The notes beneath the pieces were generated by a model, which made no database searches, was not told where the DNA came from, and worked only from the letters and a program-made list of their open reading frames with translations. 64,000 nt of DNA from Rattus norvegicus (Eukaryota > Chordata > Mammalia > Rodentia > Muridae), in the NCBI RefSeq assembly GCF_036323735.1, contig NC_086024.1, forward strand, positions 68,010,424-68,074,423, read 5' to 3'. Below are positions 47,796 to 58,544 of this stretch, piece after piece (position 1 is the stretch's first letter; each line of letters begins with the position of its first letter). A program made the translations under genes and the position numbers.

Positions 47796-48369
47796 AATAG
47801 AACATTAGAAAGAATCCACTTCTACGTACTCCTTTCTCTCTTCATTCTTCATTTTGTGTCTTTCTGTGGGCAAATGATGGAAGCATCACATTTGAAGAGA
47901 AATTTAGATTTATTACAGGTCAAAAGAATTTACAATGAAAATTCAATAAATGTGAAATTCTATGTCCCTGGAAAAAGATTTACAGGTGCTATAAATAGTG
48001 AGATGATGAACAAGAGGTAATAAATTTTTATCCTGAATGCTTATTTTGTTATTAGTTAATTTTGCTGTCATCAAAGGTCAGTGAGTGTTTCCTAAGATCA
48101 GTAAAAGCATAGTTTCCACTTTGAAAACATTCTCTTGAAAATTTGAAATGCAAGTCAGGTGGGATGGAAATTTTTATAATCTTGTACAAGTTCTTGTTCT
48201 TTGGTTAATTGGTCTAAATAATCATGTGCATTGCTATTAGATGCTATCTTCTTTTGTTGAAATTTTATAGTTGGTTGGTATGGATACAATCAGATAATCA
48301 CTACTGATTTATTAAGTCAGAATTTACATACCTGTAGAATTTTCAGACAGTTTATTTACTTGTTTAATT

Positions 48370-48740
48370 AACTTTTAAATTTTCTTATTTTGAGATAGCT
48401 TTTAATCTACAGAAATATTTCAAGATAACATGGAGAGTGCTTCTAGATTCCATGTCACCAGTGTCTCTCAGTTTGTACATGACCTAGATTCTGTGACTAA
48501 ATCTATACTTTTCTCAGGTTTCTTCAGTTGACATGTGTACTATAGTTTCATTTAATCATCCTGTAGCATGTCACAATTGTCTAGACCTTCACTTTTTAAA
48601 AATAACTTTGACAGTTTTGAACAGTTCTGCGGAGGTATTTTGCAGATGTGTTTTAACTAGAATTTTGCTGATATTTTCGTCAAAGACAGGAATTGTGTTT
48701 AGATTGGTTGATACACTAGAATTATCATTCTTATCATTTG
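48370..48740 (-). mobile_element. Possible ancient L1M 3' UTR fragment
   Basis: The plus strand includes CACTTTTTAAAAATAACTTTGACAG and GGTATTTTGCAGATGTG, then TTTTGCTGATATTTTCGTC, resembling the antisense 3' UTR of old mammalian L1. Strongly diverged, tentative. Confidence 0.35.
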
Positions 48741-49059
48741 ATGTGAAAGAAAGACTGATTTATAACTGATAATGTGAACCTTGGTTACCTGGCTGGGGTT
48801 ATGTTTGTTTGACTTTCCCATTATAACATTTTCACATTTCCATACTGTAGTTTTTGGAATGAAGTTAATATGCACCGACCAAACTTCAGCAGCTGGAATT
48901 GCCACAGGATCCAGCAGTTCCATTGTGGAGTGTATAGCTAAAGGAAAGTAAGCCAGCATCTAAAGACAATAAATTACTACCTCACAAAGACCAAGATACA
49001 GGATGAATTTTGGTGTCTGTCAATAGTAAATATATTTAAAATGTGAAATATGATAAATT

Positions 49060-49490
49060 ATTCTTTAAATAACGAAATCTTGGTATTTACATCAACATGG
49101 ATGAACCTGGAGGGTATTTTATTATGTGAAAAAGTAAGGTATATAACTATAAATATACATATTCTAATTTATAGGTGGCTTCTGAAAACTTTGTTCTCAC
49201 ATATGGGTGGATAAAGTGACAGGAGGATGATTAGTAGGTACCAGTGTGCAGAAGGATTTGAGGAATACTTATGTCTATAGCATAAAAGAGTAATTAAAGT
49301 TGGCAATTCTGTGTTTCAATGTAGCTGCTCAATGGAACTTTTGAATGTTCCCAACACAAAGAGGCAGTAAATATTTCTGATAGAAATGACAATTATACAG
49401 ACATGATCATTAAGATTTGTTCATGGGTACGGAAATCTGCTATACTCCATTAAGTTGTACAATTATTAATCAATGAAAAACAAAAACAGG
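49060..49490 (+). mobile_element. Ancient L1MA-type 3' end
   Basis: ACATCAACATGGATGAACCTGG, TTATGTGAAAAAGTAAGG, TTCTCACATATGGGTGG, GAATGTTCCCAACACAAAGAGG and TTGTACAATTATTAATCAATG follow the 3' end of mammal-wide L1M elements in sense. Confidence 0.75.
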
Positions 49491-50739
49491 AAGGAAATGT
49501 TCGATACTGTATCTCCTTGAAGCATACTGGGAACTTTAATTTGTTCTCACTTCAAATGTATATTTAATTGAAAATTATAAGCTTTTATTTATACATAAAA
49601 CCTCAAAAATTCTGCTACTTTTGCTTTGAGGTGTACTGTTTGGTCATATGCCCAAACTTCAGGTAATTTCCAACTAGACTATCTAGAGAGCATTGATTAA
49701 AAAGCTCCATAGATTTTTATGTACCATGAAGTTTGATCAATCTTTGTTTCCCAAGTCAGTATCATGTATATTTAATAATACAATGGATTACTTGATACAA
49801 TATTCACATCTCCAACTACATTAAGTGAAGAGAAACAGGCTTTATGCAGAGAGATTTTTTCCATTTCTTCAGTAGAGCTGCATGTTGTACATTTTCATTT
49901 CTTCTTGCACTTGGAAGAGGTTCATTTTTCACTGTTGATACATTTCAGTTTTTTTATGGGATAGAACTCTCAGGCAGAAAAGTGGTTTTTCTCTTCAACT
50001 TGCAGGGCTTTGATATCCATCACAATTTCCCCCATACCCCATGGGCATTATTTTGACCATTGCAGCCAGAAATCCTGATGTAATCAGTTCAGTCTCCAGG
50101 GAGTTCTTTGAATCAAAACCATTAGGAGTTTCTAAATGAGTCTCGCTGGCAGGTGGCTGCTTGTGTGCACAGGTGGGTTTCCATCAGTAACTGAATCTTT
50201 CATTCTTGGCACTGTACACACAATACTTGTCATGCCAGGTTCCTTCAAGCTTTGGAGTTTATTTTGAAATAAAACACAAGAGAAAATGCAAATCTTACTT
50301 TGGTTGTTGCCAGTAAGGCTATGGAAATTTGATCTTTTTATTTGCAATATATACACACATATATATTATATATAATCAAATTTGATTTGCAATATCTATA
50401 TTATATATAATCAAATTGTTATCTTCTAAAATTAATCTTAAAATTTTATTTTATTCACATAAATATACACACATTTCTCTACCTCCTTCTCCACCCATGT
50501 CCTCATCTATCTCTGAAATGTTTCTATAAATGATGCATAGAATTGAAGGACATTGGCAAAATTGCTGCAAACACTGAGACAATGGTAGTTGGCTAAGGTA
50601 AGAACATGTATAGAATAATTTTAAGAGTTGAGGGATTTCTGGCCAACTACCTAAGGTCATCACCTTATAGGAGAATCTACTACTGCCACTTTCCTAAAAA
50701 GGCAAGATTGTCACTAAATACTTATCTTTATGTCCACTA
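49491..50739. other. Unique AT-rich non-coding DNA
   Basis: A short tandem duplication of a unit close to TTTGCAATAT...TATATAATCAAAT lies at 50340-50418. No gene or dispersed repeat is recognised. Confidence 0.4.
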
Positions 50740-51770
50740 ATAAGATATGTCACCAGGAAGGTCCTCTTTGCAACAGAGATAATTATAGAAAATTGCAACT
50801 GGTAACACAAGAAACAAATGATCTTGGGGGTCCCAGCCCAATGGATATACATCTATAATATGAGTTTTGAGTCTAAGGCTCAAGAAACACCACAGAAGAG
50901 GAGGCAGAAGAAACTTAAGAAAGACAGGCACAGAAAATGTGCCTCAGCCTGTATCTCCTAGAAATGTCACTGAAGCATCACTGATAACACCACAACAATA
51001 TGGCTGCCTAAGGATTATTTTAATAGAGGTAACACCAATAAACATGCTAACTTGGAAAATGAAAGTCTCACAGGCTCCATTCCTAGAAAAAGAACTGCAG
51101 TCCACTAAGGGTTTCAGACAGAAGTGGTCTCCCACAGGGAAAAGCCTTACAATTGATTATCCAATACCAAATGGTCAGTCCTGAAATCTTGCACATACAA
51201 GCAATGCTGATTAGAATCAGGAGTTTTTTATTTTCCATCTTTATTAACTTGTGTATTTCTTATTTACATTTCAAATGTTATTCCCTTTCCCGGTTTCCAT
51301 GCCAACACTCCCCTAACCTCTTCCCCTCCCCTTCTGTATGGGTGTCCTCCTCCCAATCCTCCCCCCATTATCACCCTCCCCCCAAGAATCCCGTTCATTG
51401 GGGGTCCAGCCTTGGCAGGACCAAGGGCTTCCCCTCCCACTGGTGCTCTTACTAGGCTATTCATTGCTACCTATGCAGTTGGAGCCCAGGGTCAGTAAAT
51501 GTATAGTCTTTGGGTAGTGGCTTAGTCCCTGGAAGCTCTAGTTGGTTGGCATTGTTGTTCATATGGGGTCTCAAGCCCCTTCAGCTCTTTCAGTCCTTTC
51601 TCTAATTCCTTCAAAGGGGGTCCTGTTCTCAGTTCATTGTTTTTTTAAATTATGCAGATATATGCATGTAAAAGAAGAGGGCAGGAATTTCAAAGCAAGC
51701 AAGGGGCAGGGAACAGGGAAGTAGTTAGAGTAAGAAATGGAAGAAAGTGATCCTACTGCCCTAGAGAGAA
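50740..51770 (+). mobile_element. Lx-type L1 3' UTR split by a younger L1
   Basis: Part 1 (50740-51224) has GTCTAAGGCTCAAGAAACACC, CTGTATCTCCTAGAAATGTC, ATATGGCTGCCTAAGGATTA, AAGAACTGCAGTCCACTAAGG and GATTATCCAATACCAAATGGTC. Part 2 (51644-51770) has CAGATATATGCATGTAAAAGAAGAGG and a purine-rich end. These are the two halves of one old rodent L1 3' UTR in sense. The 105-codon frame at 50867-51184 is a shadow. Confidence 0.75.
51225..51643 (-). mobile_element. Rat-type L1 3' UTR, nested
   Basis: Antisense rat L1 3' UTR: TTTACATTTCAAATGTTATTCCC, AATCCTCCCCCCATTATCACC, GGCAGGACCAAGGGCTTCC, CTGGAAGCTCTAGTTGG and CAAGCCCCTTCAGCTC. It interrupts an older L1 3' UTR of opposite direction. No clear target duplication could be fixed. 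Confidence 0.88.
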
Positions 51771-52177
51771 AACTCTCAATCTCATTTTCCAAGGCTGCTT
51801 GCTATGTAAATAGGAAATTTTTTTTTACCACTAGCCAAATTTTCTGAGTGTAGCGAAAATTATCTTTCAAAGACCAAGATGACTATTCTCAACCTACCAT
51901 CAGTCCTGTAAGTACAGTGAATTAGTATAATCATGTTCAACTTCCTTAATTATCTTTGTTTAGCATGTAATAGGGAAACCATGTATTGCTTTGTGTACAA
52001 ATAGTCATGTCCTCTATTAATTATCATTAAGTTTCAATCTTTTAGGTTCTCAATAGCATCTTAAGCTAGTCTCATAATATTCATAGTTCTGCCTTTTAAG
52101 TGCAGAATTATAATTGTGTGCCATCAACCATGTAAGACATGCCATTTAGGTATAGTCATAAATATTACACATTTTTT
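51771..52177. other. Unique non-coding DNA
   Basis: Nothing recognised. Confidence 0.4.
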
Positions 52178-52420
52178 ATTGAGCTTGTTAGTGGCATAGT
52201 CCTGTAATTTAAGAGACTTGATAGACTGAATCATGAAAATAACCAATTCATAGCCTGCCTGGGCTACAGAATGAACTCAAGGGTAGTCTAGTAAACTCAG
52301 TAATTAGTCTCAACAAAACAAAACAGAAAAGCAAAAAAGAACAGTTTTAGGAATATAGTTCAGTGATAGAGGAATTACTTAGTATGTACAAGATCCTATG
52401 TTTAGTCTCTAGAGTGTGAA
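52178..52420 (+). mobile_element. B1-like plus ID-like composite SINE, degenerate
   Basis: TAGTCCTGTAATTTAAGAG to GCCTGCCTGGGCTACAGAATG and AGTCTCAACAAAACAAAACAG is a diverged B1 (7SL-derived) body. It is followed by GGAATATAGTTCAGTGATAG and ACAAGATCCTATGTTTAGTCTC, a diverged ID-like (tRNA-Ala) body. Confidence 0.6.
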
Positions 52421-53039
52421 TGTGTGTATACATAAATTTTCTATATGTATACATATACAAACACATGTATATACCTATAAACTCTTTCTTGAACCATGTC
52501 CCATACTATATCATTTACAGAAGCAAATGAGCCAGTTTTGGTAAAACGGTTATCCTGTATTTATTTGGGAAGATAAATGAACAAATACAATATCAAGGGC
52601 TAACTACTTATTTTGTTATGTAAAACGAAATTTTAAAAGGATGACCTATTTTTATTGTCTTGAGGAAGGAGAAGTATGGAATGATTATCAATATATTTGT
52701 TAACAGAAAATTAACATAAAAATCAATCTTAGACTGCCTTTTGCATTGCATCACCTTAGGTTATTGCTATAGAATTTCATAGAGAGAGAAATGAGGTAGA
52801 GATGAGAGTTTTAATCTGAGACCCAAGATTGTACTAGGACTTTACTGAATTAGTTCAGCATTCCAGTGAAGGGTAGGAACAGGACAAACTTGGAGACTGA
52901 CTGAAGATCTTTGTCAGGCTGATGGACAGCATCATTCACATAGCATTTTGCAGAAGCTGTGATTGTTGTCAGTCAAAGACTATAAAAAGATGAAGGTAGG
53001 ACACAAAACACAGTTTTTCAAATATATTATTGAAATCAA

Positions 53040-53395
53040 AATAAAAATGCAAATTCTCATAATAGTTAATACTAATTATCTACTTGGTAGAATATTAAGA
53101 CTCTAAAAGACAAAGCTCTGAGCCAAACCCTGAGGCTCTTTCAAGATTGGGACAAGCCACTCTAACAGTGGGCACCACCACACCCTGGCCCACCATCCTA
53201 GATTGAATGAAAAAGAGCACTGGCTCTAGTTTTTCTCTCCTTCCTGATGGCAGTTGTGATATGACCAGCTGCCTTGTGTACTAGCACCCTGCCTTCCCTG
53301 CCGTGACATATTCTACCTTCCAATTGTGAGCCAAAATAAACTCTTCCTTCTGAACAGTGTGTTTGTCACAACAATGAGAAAATTAACTACCAAAA
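53040..53395 (+). mobile_element. Rodent MaLR-like LTR, 3' part
   Basis: ATTGAATGAAAAAGAGCACTGG, ATGACCAGCTGCCTTGTG, GTGAGCCAAAATAAACTC (polyadenylation-type signal) and TTTGTCACAACAATGAGAAAATTAACTACC follow a common rodent LTR 3' region. Family name uncertain. Confidence 0.5.
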
Positions 53396-53544
53396 TTCCC
53401 AGTAGATGAACAGTTAGCACTTCAGTGATCATTTTATATAAAGCCAGTGACTATCTGGAGTTATGGATCCCTCTGCTTCTTTCTTTCAAATATTGCATCT
53501 AACAACATTTCTGTTCTGGAGGTATTACAGACTTATTTGCATGT

Positions 53545-54475
53545 CTTTTAAGCTCTCTCAGAATTTATTCCCAATCCAGTGCATTCTCCAACTCTTCCAC
53601 ATCCCATACTTCCTCCCTGCACCCTGTCTTCATGAGGATGTCCCCACCCTCACACTTCACACTCCATCAGACCTCTAAACTCTCTGCGGCCTCCAATTTC
53701 TTGAGGGTTAGGTACATCTTCTCTGACTGAACCCACACCCTGCAGTCTATGTTGGGGGCCTCATATCATGTAGTGTATGCTGCCTGGTTGGTGGTCAAGT
53801 GTCTGAGAGATCTTGGGGGTCCAGGTTAATTGAGGCTGCTGGTCCTCCAACAGGGTCACCCTCCTCCTCAGCTTCTTCTAGGTTTTCCCTAATTCAACCA
53901 CAGGGATTAGCAGGTTCTGTTCATTGGTTGGATGCAAATATCTGTATCTACTCTTTCAGCTCTTTGTTTGGTCTTTTGGAGGTCAGTAATGGTAGGTCCC
54001 TTTTTGTGAGTGCTCCATAGCCTCAGTAATGGTGCCAGGCTTTAGGGCTATCCCTTGAGCTGGATCCCACTTTGAACCTGTTGCTGAACCTTCTTTTCCT
54101 TAGGGTACTTTGCATTTCTATCCCCACAGTTCTTTCAGACAGAACAATTATAGGTCAGCGTATTGACTACAGAATGGCAATCTCATCTCTCACTTGAGGC
54201 TCTGTCTTTCTGCTGGAGGTGTGCTCTACAAGTTCCCTGTCCCCATTGTATGACCCTTCATCTAAGGTCCCTCCTTTGGGTCCTGAGACTCTCTCAGCTC
54301 TCAGGTTTCTGGTATATTCTGGAGGGTCCCCCCAACTTCCTACCTTCTGAGGTTGCCTGTTCCCATTCTGTCTGCTGGACCTCAGGGCTTCAGTCCTTTC
54401 CCTCCACTCAATACTAGATCATATTCCCCTCTTCCTCCTTATCCTCTGCTCCATCCCCCTTTCCTCTGAGGTCCC
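53545..54475 (-). other. 3' UTR of the minus-strand L1
   Basis: The plus strand reads CACATCCCATACTTCCTCC, GCTGCCTGGTTGGTGG, GGTCCAGGTTAATTGAGGC, CATAGCCTCAGTAATGGTGCC and GGCTTCAGTCCTTTCCC. It is collinear with 6845-7851, so the two insertions belong to the same L1 3' UTR type. The frames on the plus strand are shadows. Confidence 0.85.
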
Positions 54476-57301
54476 CCCATATGTATTTTTGGCTAATATT
54501 CACTTATTAGTGAAGTACATAACATTTATGTCTTTTTGGGTCTGCGTTACCTCCCTCTTGATGGTATTTTCTAGTTCCATCCATTTGCCTGAAAACTCAG
54601 GATATCCTTGTTCTTTTTTTTTTTTTTTAGCTGAGTAGTATTCCATTGTGTAAATGAACCACATTTTCTATATCCATTCTTCTGTCATAGAATATCTGGG
54701 TTGTTTCCAGTTTCTGGTTATCACAAACAAGGCCGCTATGAACATAGTGGAACATGTGTCCCTTTGTCATGGTGGGACATATTTTGGGTATATTCTCAAG
54801 AGTGGTATTGCTGGGTCTTCGGTAGATCTATTTAAATTTTCTGAGGAACCTCCAGATTAATTTCCAGAGTGGTTGTACCTGTTTGCAATCCCACCAGCAA
54901 TGGAGGAGTGTTCCTCTTTCTCCACATCATCACCAACATGTGTCGTCACCTGAGGTTTTTGACCTCAGTCATTCTGACTGGTGTAAGGTGGAATCTCAGG
55001 GCTATTTTCATTTGCACTTCTCTGATCACTAAGAACTTTGAAAAATTCTTTAGTTGCTTCTCAGCAATTTGAGATTCCTCTGTTGTGAATTCTCTGTTTA
55101 ATTCTATATCCCAATTTTTGATTGGGTCTGGTTTTTTGATGGTTAGCTTCTTCAGTTCTTTACATATTTTATATTAGCCCTCTATCGGATGTGGGATTAG
55201 AGAAGATTATTTTTCTAATCTGTAGGTTGCCAATTTGTCTTATTGACTATATCTTTTGCCTTACAGAAGCTTTCAAGTTTCATGAGGTCACATTTATCTA
55301 TTTTTGATCTTAGAATGGGGACCACTGGAGTTCTGTTTAGGAAATTCCCCCCTGTGCCAATGAGTTCAAGGCTCTTTCCCACTTCCTTTTCTATTAGATC
55401 CAGTTTATCTAGTTTTATGTAGAGGCCCTATATCCACTTGAACTTGAGCTTTGTGCAAGGTGATAAATATGGGTCTATTTTCATTTTTCTACATATAGAC
55501 AGCCAGTTAGACCAGCACCACTTACTGAAGATGCTTTCTTTTTTTTTCTATTGTATATTTTTGGCTTCTTTCTCAACTATTAATTGAGTGTAAATGTGTA
55601 GTTCTATCATTCAGTCTTCATTTCTTTTCCATTGATTAACATGTACCAAAATGTCTCTGTACCAGCACCATGAATTTTTATCACTATTGCTCTGTAGTAG
55701 TTTGAGGTCAGTAATGATGATTTCCCCAGCCATTCTTTTATTGTCAATATTCTTTTTCTCTATTCTGGGTTTTCTGCCTTTCCAGAAGGATTTGAGAATT
55801 GCTTTTTCATGTCTTTGAAGAATTGTGTTGGGATTTTGATGTGGATTGCATTGAATCTGTAGATTGCTTTTGGCAACATGGCCATTTTTACTATGTTAAT
55901 TCTGCTAATCCATGAGCCATAGGAGTTCTCTCCATTTTCTGAGATGTTTGATTTCTTTTTCGAGAGACTATTGTCATTGTCATACATATCTTTCACTTGT
56001 TTGGTTAGAGTTACCTCCAAGATATTTTACATTATTTGAAGCTATTGTGAAGGGAGTTGTTTCCCTAATTTCTTTCTCATCCTGTTTAACATTTGTATAA
56101 AGGAAGGCTACTTATTTGTTTGAGATAATTTTATATCCAGACACTTTCCTGAAGTTGTTTACCAGGCTTTGTAGTTCTCTGGTAGAACTATCGTATCATC
56201 TTCAAATAGTGATACCTGTATTTCTTCTTTGCCAATTTATATCCTCTTGATCTCTTTTTGTTGTCTTATTGTTCTAGCTAGCACTTCGAGTACTATATTG
56301 AATACATATGGGGAGAATGGGCATCCTTGTCTTGTCCCCAATTTTAGTGGGATTGCTTCAATATCTCTCCATTTAATTTGATACTGGTTGTTTGGTTTTC
56401 AGTAAATTGCTTTTACTTTGGGCCTCGAATTCCTGATCTCTCTAATAGGGTTGTTGTATTTTGTCAAATGTTTTTTCTGCATTTAAGGAGATGATCATGT
56501 GATTTTTTTTCTTTGAGTTTGTTGATATAGTAGATTGTGTAAATGAATTTTCATATGTTGAACCAACCTTGCATTCCTGGGATGAAGCCTTTTGATCATG
56601 GTGAGTGATGGTTTTAATGTGTTCTTGGATTCAGTTTGTAAGAATTTTATTGAGTATTTTTGCATTGATATTCATAAGTGAGATTGGTCTGAAGTTAACT
56701 TTTTTGGTTTTGTCCTTGTGTAGTTTAGGATTCAGAATAATTGTGGCTTCATAGAATGAATCAGGTAGTGTTCCTCCTGTTTCTATTTTATGGAATAGTT
56801 TGAAGAATATTGATATTAGGTTTTCTTTGAAAGTCTGGTAGAATTCTACAGTAAATCCATCTGGCCTTGGTATTTTTATTTTTATTTTTTTGTTTGGGAG
56901 ATGTTTTTAAATGATATCTTCTATTTCCTTATGTGATATGGGTCTCTTTAGATAGTTTACCTGCTCTTGGTTTTATTTTTACATGTGGTATCTATCTAGA
57001 AAACCATTCATTTCACCTACATTTTCCAGTTTTGTTGAGTATAGGCTTTTGTAGTAAGATACGATGATTCTTTTTTTTCAATTTCCTCTGTTTCTGTTTT
57101 TATGTTTCCCTTTTCATTTTTGATTTTCTTAATTTGGATACTGCCTTTGGGCTTTTTAATTAGTTTGACTAGGGCTTTATCTATCTTTTTGATTTTCTCA
57201 AAGAACCAACTTTTGGTTTTGTTAATTCTTTGTATTGTTCTTTTTGTTTCTATTTGGTTGATATCTCTGCCCTGAGTTTGACTATTTCCTGCAGTACGCT
57301 C

Positions 57302-57681
57302 TGTAGAGGGCCGCTTTAACATTCGCCACCACAAGATGGGGCTGGCTTCCACTGCGCCCCACGTGGAAGGCCAGGATAGCTTCCACCATTACAAGATGGC
57401 GCTGGCCTCTGCCGCGCCAGCCGACTTCCTTTCAGGAAGTTAACTGTGTGCGCATGTGCAAGAGTGCCTTCGTGCCAGGTCTTTGCCCACTCTGGGGCGT
57501 GCCTAATGAGATCATGGGTAAGTGACCAATCAGGTGTGGATGCGCCGCGCTAGAGTGTATATAAGCCGCGCCATGCGGGTGCGCGGGGCTCTCCTTAAGA
57601 TTTCAATAAAAGTTTTTGCTACAGCAAGGACTCTTATGTCCCCGCGTGTTTTCTTGCCGGCGAGAGGTCGCACGTGGGACA
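57302..57681 (+). mobile_element. ERVK-type (class II) solo LTR, CpG-rich
   Basis: A 380-bp segment begins TGTAGAGGGCCGC and ends GTGGGACA, flanked by ACGCTC (57296-57301) and ACACTC (57682-57687). This is a 6-bp duplication with one CpG-decay difference, the length of class II (ERVK/IAP-like) elements. U3 holds a tandem unit (CACAAGATGGGGCTGGC and ACAAGATGGCGCTGGCC, about 55 bp apart), CCAAT at 57526-57530 and TATATAA at 57558-57564. R holds AATAAA at 57605-57610. It is much richer in CpG than its surroundings, so it is fairly young. There is no internal sequence. Recombination between two LTRs of a former provirus is the usual origin. Confidence 0.87.
57526..57564 (+). promoter_or_regulatory. 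CCAAT and TATA boxes of the solo LTR
   Basis: GACCAATCAGG followed about 30 bases later by AGTGTATATAAGCCGCG is a textbook polymerase II core promoter layout. It would drive transcription rightward, antisense to the host L1. Confidence 0.75.
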
Positions 57682-58120
57682 ACACTCTTCTTGCGTGTGT
57701 TTGCTTCTTTTTGTTCTAGAGCTTTTAGGTGTGCTGTTAAGCTGCAGTTTCTTTACCAGTGCACTTAGTGTTATGAATTTTCCTCTTAGCACTACTTTCA
57801 TTGTGTCCCATTAGTTTGGGTATGATATGTCAACATTTTCATTACATTCTAGGAATTCTTTAATTTCTTTATTTCTTCCTTAACCAAGTTATCATTGAGT
57901 AAAGAACTGTTTAGTTTCCATGTGTATGTGGGATTCTTTTTGAGTGAAATGTTATGTAGATATCTGTTAAATCCATTTGGTTCATATCCTCTATTAGTTT
58001 CACTATTTTTGTTTAGTTTCTGTTTGATGACCTATTCATTGCTCAGAGTGGGGTGTTGAAGTCTCCCACCATTATTGTGTGGGCTTCAATGTGTGTTTTG
58101 AATTTTAGTAAAGTTTCTTT

Positions 58121-58221
58121 TTTTCTTTTTTTCTTTTTCTTTTTTTCGGAGCTGGGGACCGAACCCAGGGCCTTGCGCTTGCTAGGCAAGCGCTCTTCCA
58201 CTGAGCTAAATCCCCAACCCC
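58121..58221 (-). mobile_element. ID SINE inside L1 ORF2
   Basis: Antisense ID with T-rich tail, GGGGACCGAACCCAGGGCC, CTTGCTAGGCAAGCGCTC and GAGCTAAATCCCCAACCCC. It is flanked by AGTAAAGTTTCTTTT at 58107-58121 and 58222-58236, an exact 15-base duplication that overlaps the tail by one base. Nearly consensus body, so a late insertion into an already decaying L1. Confidence 0.97.
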
Positions 58222-58544
58222 AGTAAAGTTTCTTTTGTGAATGTAGTTGCCCTTGCATTTGGGTGGGAGACCTTTTGCTATCCTTTTACTCTGATATAGT
58301 TCTGTCTTTGTTATTGAAGTGTTTCTTTGTCTGCAGCAAAATGCTGGATCTTGTTTGCATATCCAGTCTGTTAGCTTATGTCTTTTTATAGGTGAGTCGA
58401 GTCCCTTAATATTGAGAGATATTAAATACATATGACTGTTGGTTACTGTTATGTTTGTTTTTGTAGGTGGCTTCATGTGCTTTTGGTTTTCTTCTTTTGG
58501 CTTTATTGTGAGATTCTTAAATCTTGTCTTTTCATTGGTGTAGG

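Larger units (their letters stand above)
54476..58460 (-). pseudogene. L1 ORF2 remnant
   Basis: The start reads ITVTNSHMYLISLNIKGLDSPIKRH in fragments (58450 down) with DWICKQDPAFCC. The RT palm FADD is changed to FEDD at 56206-56195 (ATCATCTTCAAA on the plus strand). Further on, RINIVKMAMLPKAIYRFNAI (about 55900-55830) and the C-terminal region are readable to about 54480. About 190 bases expected near 57945 in the endonuclease to RT linker are missing. A T-rich expansion stands at 56868-56893. Interrupted by the solo LTR and the ID element. Not functional. Confidence 0.87.

Noticed and set aside
58105..58476. 123-codon minus-strand frame starting like an L1 ORF2 but ending in a novel basic tail
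   Set aside because: The tail is read-through into the inserted ID element and its A-rich end; it is not a new fusion protein.
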